A stretch of 64,000 nt of DNA from Exophiala sp. HKRS030 (Eukaryota; Ascomycota; Eurotiomycetes; Chaetothyriales; Herpotrichiellaceae). Both the position numbers and the translations under genes were made by a program. The notes beneath the pieces are model-generated. The model was given only the letters and a program-made list of their open reading frames with translations, did no database searches and had not been told where the DNA came from. Position 1 is the stretch's first letter, and each line of letters begins with the position of its first letter. The stretch is from NCBI GenBank assembly GCA_023897205.1, contig JAHWDD010000003.1:1367665-1431664 (forward strand), in the 5' to 3' direction. Positions 45,406 to 56,168 of this stretch are shown here, one piece after another.

Positions 45406-48148
45406 ATGCACGGTCGAAGGAGAAAACTTCCTCCTGACTGGCAGTCTGATGTTGAGGCTAATAAGAGGAGCGCAGACACGCAGGCGAATCGACAACGACA
45501 AGGAAGCCTTGCAAATCCATCTTCTGAGACCCAGCGACCATTCAAGACTGATGTCGCGATGCCAAATCCGAAACGACCAGGGGCTGATTCGCCTATCACG
45601 CCTAACAAAACTCGATCAAACGGCGCCCAACTAGACAATTTCGGTGGCCATGCGAGGCCCGCTCAATTTTGCAGGCGCGATTCGAGAAATTTCGACCAGG
45701 GCGATAAGCACGACAACAAGGAAGCCTTGTTGACTCCAGACACTCACAATCATCGGACAAGAACAGTCAATGGTAGAGAGAATTCCACTGCTATTAGGGA
45801 CAACAGTAGTCCCCGTGCTTTTCTCCGGTCGTCGACGTCGTACACGGATCCTCTCCCGCTTCTCGCCGAAACGGCCAACTCTAGGGCTCACCAGGCTGCT
45901 CCTCTGACAGAGGCCAACCTTCGTTATCTCCTACGCACACTCGATAAGAAAGAAGACGAAGAAAGAGACGGAAGCGGCAGCGGCAGCGGCAGAAGAGTTG
46001 AGCCGCAACCTTCAACTCTCCAACAAGCCCAAGCTCGCCGAGGCCGTGTCAGTCCCCATCATACCCGGAGTGTCAGGCCAAGTGACGGTCCCTGGCCTTC
46101 TGTGTCTGTCTCTGCCTCAACCGCCCCACCCGCATCGGCCGTCGCAAAAGAGTTGGATTCGGTTGGTGCAAAATTTGAACCATCATCGCCCATGCGGAAG
46201 TCAAAATCTCCAAAGAAACAAGATAAAGATCGAGACAGGAAGAAATCCTCCAAGCGCCACGATCCCGACACACACCCTCTAAATCTCCCTCCCGATCAAC
46301 TGCGCAAATTGACAGCCAGAATGGCCAGAGAAGAGGCTGAGAGACAGTCGATGTCGGTGGACAGAGAAGTGCCAGAGACTGATAATAAAGAAACATCAAT
46401 GCCTACACCTAATGGCTCATCGCAGCCTGCCACACCTTCACACGACACGCCTGGAGCGTTCCCCGAAGAGCCTGCCACGAACGGTATTAATGGTCACACC
46501 AAGGAGGAACGAAGTCCAACCCCTCCACCACACAAAGTACCTCCAGCACCCAAGGTAGATCCCGAAGCCTGCAAGGCCGCAGGTAACAAGTTTTTCAAGG
46601 CGAAGGATTATGATCGAGCAATTATCGAGTATTCAAAAGGTTTGTACCACACAGTTCGACTTCTTTTGGTTTGGATTTTGAGGCTGACAAATTCTCGCAG
46701 CCGTTGAAGCAGACCCTTCCAATCCCACCTACCTTTCCAATCGAGCAGCGGCGTATATATCCGCAAATAAATACCATCAGGCTTTGGGTGATTCATTACA
46801 GGCAAGCAGGTTAGACCCCAACAATGACAAGATTTTGCACCGTCTTGCCCGGATATACACCTCGTTAGGTCGACCGCAGGACGCCCTAGATACATACGAC
46901 AAAATTCCAAATGCCTCGGCGACAGATACTGCGGCTGCTCGAAAGGCATTGCAGTCGATTGAATTGGCAGAGAAGCAGATTAATTCTGAAGATGGCAATG
47001 GTAATATGGCACTATGGAGCATTGAACAGGCGAAACAGACACTGGGAAGAGACACACCCACACCTCGAAGTTGGCAGATATTGAAGGCCAAGGCAAACCT
47101 GAAAGTCGGCTCAGCCAATGCCCTCGGGGAAGTTCAAGGCATCGCACAGGCACTCATGCGCGAGAATTCTATGGATGCAGAAGCCATTGTTCTCGCGGCT
47201 CGGGCATTCTATCTACGAGACGAGAAGTCCGGGGTTGGAAAGAGCGATTATGAACGGGCAGAAGATTTCTTCCGACAAGCACTCGCCCTAGACCCAGACA
47301 ATTCCGATGCACGACACTGCCTGCGGACGATGAAGAAACTTGACCGAGCGAGGACGGCAGCTAACGACATGTTTAAGCGTGGCAAGTACCATGATGCTGT
47401 CGAAGCCTACAGTGAGGCAATTACCATCGATCCAACAAATAAAGTCACCAATGCGAAGCTGTTAGGAAACCGGGCGCTGGCACGTATCAAGATCAAGGAG
47501 TTTGACGAGGCCAAGGCAGATTGTGACCAAGCGCTGAAGTTGGACCCTACATACACCAAGGCCCGACGGACGAGGGCCAAAGCTACGGGCGAATCAGGTG
47601 ACTGGGAACAAGCAGTCAAGGACTACAAGGCCCTGCTCGAGGACAATCCACAAGATCCAGAGTTGAACAAGGAAATGCGAAACGCCGAGCTCGAGCTCAA
47701 GAAGTCCAAACGAAAGGATTGGTACAAGATCCTGGGCGTGGATAAGGATGCAGGAGACAAGGAGATTGAGCGGGCCTACAAGCGCAAGGCTGCTGTTCTG
47801 CATCCGGACAAGACACAAGGCGACAAGGACAAGGAAGAAGAGTTCAAGGACTGCCTTGAAGCCAAGGAGACTTTGCTTGATCCACAGAAGCGGCAGATGT
47901 ATGACTCTGGAGCGGACCTGATGGAGCCTGGTATGGGAATGGGCGGCGGTTTCCCCGGTGGCTTTGGAGGTATGGGCGGGATGGGCGGGATGGGAGGTAT
48001 GGGCGGTGGCGGCGTTCAGATTGATCCCGAGATGTTGTTCAACATGATGAACGGTGGCGGAGGTGGTGGCAGCCCCTTTGGCGGTGGGGGCGGATTCAGA
48101 TTCAGCACTGGTGGCGGTGGTCGTGGTGGTTTCTCAGGTTTCGGTTGA
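45406..48148 (+). CDS. DnaJ/TPR co-chaperone (DNAJC7-like) with long N-terminal extension
   Basis: Two exons, 45406..46639 and 46701..48148, give 893 aa. The intron is 61 bp. Residues about 387-740 form tetratricopeptide repeats (ACKAAGNKFFKAKDYDRAI, YLSNRAAAYIS, AKLLGNRALARIK). The J domain is at about 750-815 with the invariant HPD in LHPDKT. The end is Gly/Phe/Met-rich (GGMGG repeats), followed by FSTGGGG. DNAJC7-type proteins hand clients between Hsp70 and Hsp90 in the cytosol. The first about 385 residues are disordered and basic, with KSKSPKKQDKDRDRKK near residue 265. A downstream start at ATG 46192 would give a more usual length. The upstream frame is open throughout, so I keep 45406 with moderate certainty. 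Confidence 0.88.
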
Positions 48149-49200
48149 GGAACAACAAGATTGGGGAGTAGGGGATGCAAAACAGCTTGAATTTGAAACC
48201 GAGTTTGAGCAGGGCGAGAGAGGAGAAGTCAGTATCACGAACACGGGCCATTCGCCACGGCTTTTGTCTAGACAAGACGTCCGAAAGAGAGACGGGGGAG
48301 AGCTGAGGTTCACGGTTCGAAATCAGCGGCCATCATGTACGAGTAAGAGATCTACGGACGAATCCCGGTTTTCAAAGGGTGTCGAAGTCAGGAGATTAGA
48401 CGCCGTGTAAATGATCGGTACTGCGAACCAAAAAAGGGGGACCGGGGTTTGCTGGGGAGATGCATCACAATCTATCAATCTGATCTCCTGGCGTGGGTGA
48501 GTGTGAAGAGTGTACCGACAAGATTCATACTTGACGAAAGAAGTCTGGAAGCTCTGGAAACTTTTGATAAGGAACACAAGGGGTAGTCATTGATGCCCTC
48601 GACATTCAACAAAAACCAACAACAAATGACAAAGTTCTATGCTTCCACCCCCCCCCCTTTTTCCTCCTTCTTTTTGGATCTGGCTTGAGATTTCAAAAGG
48701 CGCAGACCTTGAGACACGAGCATCATCACCTCGCATCGCCGCACGGTTTGCATTCAAATGGTGTTTTTTTGGGCATTCCCCCCTCCCCTTTTACCCGTAC
48801 AAGGGCAAATTTGGACTCGAACTGGAATTGAAATTAGAATTTGACAAAACTTGCATTGCAATTGCATTACTACGGAGTATCTTCAGATCGCATTGCATTG
48901 GGAACATGGTTTCTTTGGATGGTCCTACTAGGTTAGGTCGTATGTAGAACCGTATCACATGTACCTTTGGGTATCTAGATCTATCTCGAGGTAGTTCATT
49001 GCAAAGTGTACAAACGTGTGCAATGATTGAGGGGTGTAGTGAAGGCTGTGTTGCTTGTTCTTTTTTTTGCTGTTCGATCTTGTCTTCCCATCAACGTGGC
49101 TCTCAATCGAGACCGAGAGAGATTTCTTCATCACTCCGATCCATCAAATCGTATTTACCCAGGAAAGAATCCCTCAATAGATTCTTGCCCGTGGAATCGG
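48149..49200. other. 1.05-kb convergent intergenic region
   Basis: Between the DnaJ/TPR and Nse3 stops. It holds homopolymers (a run of ten C at about 48647), an exact TACGGAGTA at 48871-48879 and T runs. No coding signal was recognised. Confidence 0.55.
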
Positions 49201-50415
49201 TCAATCGTCGTCGTCTCGTCTCGTCCGCCTCGTCCTCCCACCGGTTCCCACTCTCGTCCTGTGTTGGTGTCGTGTCGTCTGTGTGCGGCCGGATCTCGGT
49301 CCACCGCCACTGCCACTCACGGCCTGCTCAACGGCACTCTCACCGTCCACACCACCCGGCCCTTCTTCACCCTCATCGCCACTGTTGTCGCCACTCAGCG
49401 GCCTCTCGCGTTCGAATCCGACGCCCAAACTCTTCTTGATTTTCGAATTCAACTCGTCCTCTTCGATCTTGACCAGCCTTTGCGGTTCGCCAGGCGGACC
49501 CTCGTCGTCACTCCCACTCCCGCTTGGGTCTGGCCGAGCCACCACCGTGCCCAACGGTACGGCTCCGTACCCGTAGACGCTCCTCACCAGGCCGGCCACC
49601 CCTCTGGCCCCCACCTCGACCTTGCCCCTCGGCCCGGGGACCCATTCGATGACCTCCTCCCCCATGGTCGTGTCCCTCCGTTTCTCCACGTAACCTTCTC
49701 TGGTCATCCTCGCGAGGAGTTTCTCCAAGGCCCCGAGGGGCGTGTAGGTGTCCGCGTTGACCCGCTTCAGGTAGCGCGTCAGTTTCTGGTCCGTCAACGC
49801 CCCGTTGTTGAGGTACACCAGACTCAGGATGAACGTGTACAGGGCCGTGTAGGTCGCCTCGGTCTCCTGTGAAGGTGCCTTGGTCGGTCGTGCGACGGCC
49901 GGGTCGTTTTTCAATTTCTCGGGCAGCACCGAAACCAGAATCCAACTTTTGGAGGATGTAGAACTCGTCGACTTGGGCTGGGTGGCTTGGGTCCGACGGT
50001 CCTTGAGTGACGTCCTTTCCTTGCCGGGCAATTCGACGAGTTGCATGCCAAAGGTGTCCTTGAGGATGTTTTGGGCAGAGTCGAAGATCGTTTTGAAGCT
50101 GCGCCCGCTCGCGTTGGAATCCTTGAAGATCTTGGTGTGGACGTCGTTCCGCCGCAGAGGGGTGCGAGAGTATTCGGTCGCGAGCGCCAGGCGGACGAGT
50201 TTCTTCACCAGCGTGCCGTGAGGGTCGTGGTGGGAGTACGAAGCAGAGGCGGAAGAAGATGCGGCGGATGATTGAGAGGAGGAACGCCGTCGACGTCGGT
50301 GACGAGATTGTGTTACCATTTCATGGTCGGAACCAGATTCTTCTGGGCCGGAAGATGATGCTGAGTGAGGGTCGTCGTCGCGGGATATTGCGTCGGATCG
50401 ACGCTTCGGTGGCAT
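49201..50415 (-). CDS. nse3: Nse3, MAGE-domain subunit of the Smc5-Smc6 complex
   Basis: Intronless, 404 aa, ATG 50415 (the GTG at 50442 is not needed). A Ser/Arg-rich nuclear N-terminus (RHRRRRRSSSQSS) is followed by the MAGE winged-helix pair. The first half is at about 65-130 (TLVKKLVRLALATEYSRTPL, FKTIFDSAQNILKDTFGMQL). The second is at about 185-280 (LYTFILSLVYLNNGALTD, LEKLLARMTREGYVEKRR, EWVPGPRG). The tail is acidic and Gly-rich. Nse3 pairs with Nse1 and bridges Smc5/6 arms to DNA for repair and chromosome segregation. The C-terminal 120 residues are low complexity with strand-skewed GC, which leaves long false frames on the other strand. Confidence 0.9.
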   Translation of the reverse strand: MPPKRRSDAISRDDDPHSASSSGPEESGSDHEMVTQSRHRRRRRSSSQSSAASSSASASYSHHDPHGTLVKKLVRLALATEYSRTPLRRNDVHTKIFKDSNASGRSFKTIFDSAQNILKDTFGMQLVELPGKERTSLKDRRTQATQPKSTSSTSSKSWILVSVLPEKLKNDPAVARPTKAPSQETEATYTALYTFILSLVYLNNGALTDQKLTRYLKRVNADTYTPLGALEKLLARMTREGYVEKRRDTTMGEEVIEWVPGPRGKVEVGARGVAGLVRSVYGYGAVPLGTVVARPDPSGSGSDDEGPPGEPQRLVKIEEDELNSKIKKSLGVGFERERPLSGDNSGDEGEEGPGGVDGESAVEQAVSGSGGGPRSGRTQTTRHQHRTRVGTGGRTRRTRRDDDD

Positions 50416-51027
50416 CGTGGAATGTAGACGGGGGGGAGACACTTTCTTATGGTATGAAATTGAGTAGGAGGAGGCAGGGTAGTGTGGTGTTTTTGGGATC
50501 TTTTGTGGCGGTTGATGGTGATCATCAGTACAGTAGACAACTGGGATTTCGGGCGCAGTTTGCGGGTTGTTGAATGAAGTTCAGCCTCGTCGCGCTTATT
50601 TTGAACAGAACGCGTTTTACTCCGTAAATTGATTGATACTTGGCGAACGAGGCTGAGCTCCCTACGGACTTATTGTCACATGTCATTCCATACTCCTTAG
50701 ACTTCTTCCTCCATCTCATTTTGTGGCTTTGGAAATATCATTGTGGTCTCTAATAATATACACCAGATAATACACACGCGGTAGGTTGTTCACAGCTGAT
50801 CTCTGCCACGATTGAGTTGCATTCGAGGATACCCGGAACAATCACAGCCGTTTCACAACATTCATTTGAGCAGGGAGATACTTGTCCCGTCATGCCCCAG
50901 TACCTATCATACAACAGCAACCTTTAAGGCTGACATGTTTCCAGAATTTTATGTTTCGATCTCTCTGTACGTTGCACAGGCCAATTACCCATATACATGG
51001 CTCCGCCTGATTTCAATCACTCCCACC
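50416..51027. other. Intergenic with TACTCCGTA word
   Basis: 612 bp between the Nse3 start and the 3' end of the next regulator. One exact TACTCCGTA lies at 50618-50626. No gene is seen. Confidence 0.55.
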
Positions 51028-52468
51028 TCACCTTGCTGCCAACAATTGACCACAGCCACTGTACTTCCAATCGACTTCTCGTAAATTCAAAAGACAATCG
51101 TCCCAGTCAGGCGGCAATGCGGCTTTGATGGTCTGAGCCGTCTGTTTACCCCATTCGGCGAGCCATATGTTCCCCCTCAGCCAATGCACAATGATGCCGT
51201 AATTCGCCACCAACGCCAGGGCGAGTGCGTCTCCCGTGGCCACGATTTGGAAAAATCCTGGAGGTGATATGACGGGGAAAGTCGAGATCGGGGCCTGGTG
51301 AGGAATGCTCACGGCCGAAGCGAGGGTAAGGTTCAACCGCAGCGCGGCAAGTGCGTCGAGATACAGCTCGCGCTGAGGCGAATCGATCTTGAGGGCGCGA
51401 TCCAAAAGATTCGACAGCACCGTTTCCACACCCACTGACAACTCCTCGGACCCCCCTGCAAGTGCTCGTCTGGCCTGGAAAAATAGCGGACTCAGTCGAC
51501 CCTGGACCAGTTTGTGAAAACTACTTTTGGCGACCGTGCCTGTGCCGCGGAGCAGGTTCAACATTTCGACAATCTGCTCCAACGACTTTTCTTGTGATCC
51601 TCGAGTGGTGACGCGCTGGAACCCAAAAGCACACATGGCTATCTGGCTGGAGAACAAGAAGAGTGCGTCGATGTTGTGATCGGCGGGGTTGTCGGCCAAG
51701 TAGCGATTGAACATCCGAATCGCACAACTGTGGTGGTACGTCGCAAGGCTCAAATGTCGTTCCCGGGTCTGTGCATCGGCGTTGTCGAGCGACAGCAGGG
51801 TGAGATGGAGAGAACTCAGAGCGAGGATCCCGTGTAGGAGGAAATCGTGCTCAAAGGCCAACTCGGGGACGTAGTGGCGCATGATGTTCACGCCTTCGGG
51901 GGTGGGAAGAACCAGGTCCGCCACGGTTTCACACGTGAATCGATCATAGTGATGCATCAACCTGAGTCGATCACGTTCGAGGGTGGTAAATGGTAACTGT
52001 GGTTCGTTGATGTTGAAAATTGATGACGATGATGATGCATGACTATTACTGCTGGGACTTGTTATGCTTATACCGGAAAGTTCGGTCTGTGAGGGAGAAG
52101 AAGAAGAGGTTGTCGACAGGAGAAGAGATGTTGAGGAGGCGGAAGTAGCGGTAGTAGCGACCTTCCCTTGCGCTGCCCGATCGTTCTCGTCAATGATGAT
52201 TAGGAGATCGCAGTCGGGGGAATTTAATGAACAGCATTGCCCTGTTCGAGTGCATCTTCCACAAGTGGGCCTCTGTTCGTCACACTGCCCAGGCCTAGTT
52301 ATCAGCCTCTGCAAGGTACGGAGTCATGTAGGATCGACTCCGGTGGGAGGTAAAGACGCTAAGAAAACCAAGTGTATTCGCTCAACTCACCTTGGTCCTG
52401 TTCTTCTTACATTGGACACAGCCGTGTCGGCTCTTTTTGTGGAAGCGTCGTTGAGGCGCCGCTGGCAT
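51028..52468 (-). CDS. Zn2Cys6 transcription factor, UPC2-like (DUF3468 type)
   Basis: Complement of two exons, 52391..52468 and 51028..52284, giving 444 aa. The 106-bp intron splits the zinc cluster between Lys and the third Cys: exon 1 ends HGCVQCKKNRTK and exon 2 begins CDEQRPTCGRC. The joined cluster has the right C-x2-C-x6-C spacing. A Ser/Thr-rich linker and a fungal_trans_2-like region follow (LMHHYDRFTCETVAD, HDFLLHGILALSSLHL). This short-headed form with KSRHGCVQCK is typical of the sterol-uptake-control-like branch. It is divergent, 0.75 kb away, from the SDR-like gene, with an MFS transporter beyond; it is a candidate regulator of both. Confidence 0.9.
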
Positions 52469-53220
52469 TGTTGGGTGGGAATGTGTGGACCTCGGAGCAA
52501 ATTAAATATTGCGACAATCGGTGTATAGATCGGTTAGAAATAGAATCTCTTGATCACAAATTGCAATATAGAACCATCAAACCCTAGGCAGTCATGAAAA
52601 AAAAAAAGAAGAGAAGGCCGAATGATGCGCCGCTTCTCACGATCGAGCCTAGCCTTTTTGGACTTGAGATACGAATTGTGGTTAGGTATATTATCCCTGT
52701 CGTGACTCTTCGGATGGTCGGACGGTCCAACACATGCGCGGAGAGGTAAGGTAGACAGGGACATATGTACGGACCAATATTTCCTGTACTCGTAATGTAG
52801 ATAAAGTGAGGAATGCTGCTCCGCCCTCAGGAACTAAACCCGATAGAGTATCTTATACGTTATACGACGAGCCCGGGCCAATTGACTCCATTTTGTAAAG
52901 GACACACCACGATTAATCAGACACTCGGGTAAGGAGTAAATATACGACGACATGCAACTGATCCTTGTTGGATTCGCAAGATACGCCGTGTCTGTGTCCC
53001 TTCCTCCAGTATCCGCTAGATCCGAGGTTGAGATCAGGCCGACAGCCCCCTAAAGCAATACCAGATATATATATATATATATATATATGACCACTGCATC
53101 GACTTAGCATCACACCACTCTCCCTGAGACTACTCCGTACGAAAAAGCTCTCCCACCATCACCGAATATTAGCACAGTCTCTGCTTAAGCTCGCTCCTGC
53201 ATTGATCGACCACCTTCACA
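52469..53220. promoter_or_regulatory. Divergent upstream region, Zn2Cys6 regulator / SDR-like gene
   Basis: 752 bp. It contains (AT)12 at 53065-53088, an exact TACTCCGTA at 53131-53139 about 80 bp before the SDR start, and A and T runs. No separate gene is seen. Confidence 0.55.
53065..53088. repeat. (AT)12 microsatellite
   Basis: A perfect 24-bp AT dinucleotide run in the upstream region of the SDR-like gene. Confidence 0.95.
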
Positions 53221-54457
53221 ATGGTTCGTCTCTCGGACGTCAAAGTGGCAAACAGGGACTTCATCGCCTCTCTCACAGAACCCCTCGTCGCCGTCTTCGT
53301 AGGCGGCACGTCAGGCACATGCCAATACGCTCTTCACGCACTGATATCCACCACCGCTTCAGTGAACAGTAAAACAAACGACAAACCTCTCCAATTGCGC
53401 ATATACATCGTCGGGCGCAACCAAAAGGCCGCCGACGAGACGATCGCCGAGTGCACCAAGGCGTGTCCGAGTGCGAAAATCACCTTTGTCCGAGCCAAAG
53501 ACCTCGCTCTTCTCAAGGACGTTGACCGGGTGTGCGCCGAAATCACCAAGCTTGAAAGCGCCGCCACTGGCGCAGAAGGGGATGGGAATGGGAAACCGAG
53601 GATCGACCTCTTGGTCATGAGCCAAGCCGGTTCCATTTTCGTAACGAGGAAAGGTCAGTATCAGAGTACTTGTCCGACCCCACTACAAGCTCAGCTCGAC
53701 TACTGCGGACGGACTGACAGACTGACAAAACGAACCAGACACGCCCGAAGGTCTCGACAACCTAATGTCGCTGATGTACTATTCCCGCATGCGCTTCATC
53801 GACCGTCTACTCCCACTCCTCTTGGAATCTCGTCTTCCTCGAGGGTCTGGAGGAAGTGACGGCGGTGGAGGAGGAGGAGCACACGTCATCTCCATCTACG
53901 CACCTCGTACCGAAGGCACATTGTTTCCCGACGACCTCTCCCTGCGCCAGCCGGGTCACTTCACGTACCTCAACGCGCGCTCACACATTGCGTACTTCAA
54001 GACGGCCTTTTTCGAGACCCTCGTCGCCAAGTACCCCGGCAAACTGAGCTTCTGCCACGTCTTCCCGGGTCTCGTCCACACTCCCGGGTTCAAGAACCCG
54101 GATTTGCCGACGTGGTTCAAGGTGGTCTTTGCCGTCGTGGGCAGGCCGCTCATGTGGTTCGTGGGGACGTCGCATGCCGAGAACGGTGCGAGGATGTTTT
54201 ACATGGCCACGCCGCACTATCCGGCCGGCGGCGGCAGCGCGCCCAAGACCAAAGGAGATGAGGAAAGTTTTGCCATGGGCGCCGATGGGAAAAGGGGGAG
54301 TGGCGTGTACTTGGTCTTCAATGACAATGGAACCGAGTCGAGAGAAAAAGTGTACGCGAAGAGTCCCGTCAAGAAAGATGAGCTGAGGGAAATGGTGTGG
54401 AGGCACACCATGTGTGCGTTTGAGGAGATTGAGAAGGGAAAGGTATTTCAAGGGTAG
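53221..54457 (+). CDS. Short-chain dehydrogenase-like protein, atypical cofactor loop
   Basis: Two exons, 53221..53653 and 53739..54457, give 383 aa. The intron is 85 bp (GTCAGT...ACCAG). The layout follows a fungal SDR group that starts MVxLSDxxxxN: beta-strand LVAVFVGGTSG, then IYIVGRNQKAADE, a LLVMSQAG strand, and a YYSRMRF helix. In relatives the glycine loop reads G-A-T-S-G-I-G. Here it is GGTSGTC, so the third glycine is Cys. The usual catalytic YxxxK is also YxxxR, as in relatives. A Gly-rich insert (SGGSDGGGGGG) sits before the fifth strand. It is likely a cytosolic NAD(P)-related protein of unknown substrate; activity is uncertain. Confidence 0.88.
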
Positions 54458-54598
54458 ATAGCCAGGAGTAAATGGAAAAGTTGAACTAGATCGATTTATA
54501 CCTTGTTTACGACTGGGTTCATTGTGTGTCTCTGATATCCTAGAGACTCCCTGCTGTCAATGATGAGTCTTTTATGGTCTTGTTGTACCCGCCCGATC

Positions 54599-56168
54599 TC
54601 AATGCTTCTCGTCCGAGTGGATCTCCTCGACATTCCGAGCCGATGCACACTCGACCTGCAACTTCTTCTCGTCGAGGTGCACAGGCTCGACCGAATCGCC
54701 AAAGAGCTCACCGATATCTTCCAGAGACCTACCCTTGGTCTCGGGGAACCAGAGGAAGATCGCGACACCGATGACCGTGGTGACGGCGATGAAGACGATG
54801 TAATACCTCCACCCGACGGCGGCGAAGGCGGTCGGAGCCGCCTGGAGAAAGATGATGGTGGCCACGAACAGACCAGAGATGCTGACGGCCAGGCCCTTGG
54901 CGCGGACGGGAGTGGGGAAGATCTCGCTGGCGTAGATGTAGGACGTGGCGTCGCAGCTGGCCGAGAAGAAGGCGATGTGCAAGAACAGGAAAAAGACGGC
55001 GGCGGACGCGAGTCCCCGGTCGCCGGACTTGTCGAAGAGGTCGACGGTGATGCACTCGCCGATCAAAGCCACCACGCAGCCCGCGTAGCCAAACATGAGC
55101 ATGCGCGTGCGTCCGACCCTGTCGACGAGGAGAGAGTTGAGCAGGTTCCCGAAGGGACAGACCGTGATCCAGCCACCTTGGATGAGGAGTTGTTGGACCG
55201 TGTCGTAGCCCAACGACGAGTACAAACTGGGTCCGTAGTTGTTGATCACCAGAGTTCCTGAAGAAGATGTTAGTATAGAATTTTCGGCGTCTTCTGTTAG
55301 TGAGAACAAATCTGCACTGCATACCTGTTCCTTGACACCCAAAAAGAACCAAGAATCCCATGATGCATCTCTTGCGCATGTGTGGTAGTCTGAACAGATC
55401 CAACATGGACAGAGCTTCTAGTCGTTCGTGCAGAATCTGGCCCTGGAGTAGTTTAAACTCGTCCCGGATGGCGTCCTCGTTGTTGACGATGTTGTCGCTC
55501 GTCTCGGCGCGAACAGCCTTAAATGCCTGGTACGCATCCTCGACACGGTCGCGATCGATCAACCAGCGTGGACTCTCGGGCAAGAACAGCACACCGATGG
55601 CCAGGCATAAGGGTGGCAAACACTGAATAGCAAGAGGGAGGCGCCACTGCGCACCACTGGCGTTCACAAAGTAGAAACCCAAACCGACCCAGCTGGCAAG
55701 AGTGTAGCCCACGCAGATGAGCACACCGTGCATGCCGACGAGCAGACCTCGAATGCGCGGCGGCGACATTTCAGATTGGTAGAGAGGGACAAGACCGACG
55801 AGGGCGCCAATCCCGAAGCCGGTGATGAGACGCATGACGAGGAACATGCCGATGTGCACGGAACCGGCCTGCAAAGCGCCGCCGATGACCGTTACGATCG
55901 AGTACAAGAGCAGTGATTTGCGTCGTCCAATCCAGTCAGGAAACTTGATCATGGATAAAGATCCGAAGAGGCCACCGGCCTGGTAAAGGCCATTGATCGC
56001 GCCAATCAGTTGTGTGGCATTTGAACGAGTGTCGAGATCAAAGTAGGAAATGAAGGTTGGCTGCCCAAGAGTTGTCGCGATGATGCTGGAGCAGTACCCA
56101 TAGGTCAAAGAGCCCAGGGCGACGAATAGCACGATGAAGAACCGGATCACAGACGGTGAGAAGGCCAT
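54599..56168 (-). CDS. MFS sugar/hexose-type transporter
   Basis: Complement of two exons, 55325..56168 and 54599..55257, giving 500 aa. The intron is 67 bp (GTATGC...TTCAG). ATG 56168 gives a start directly before helix 1. The signatures of the sugar-porter family are present: DWIGRRKSLL after helix 2, RLITGFGIGALVGLVPLYQSE, PESPRWLIDRDR before the central loop, VDRVGRTRML and PETKGRSLEDIGELF at the end. Twelve helices are expected in the plasma membrane. It is convergent with the SDR-like gene (141 bp apart). The substrate may be a hexose, a pentose or a related polyol. No QxxG-type glucose-specific evidence can be read by eye. Confidence 0.93.

Noticed and set aside
49027..49872. 281-codon plus-strand open frame
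   Set aside because: It is antisense to the Nse3 C-terminal low-complexity part; the His/Pro/Arg-rich product mirrors that repeat-like sequence.
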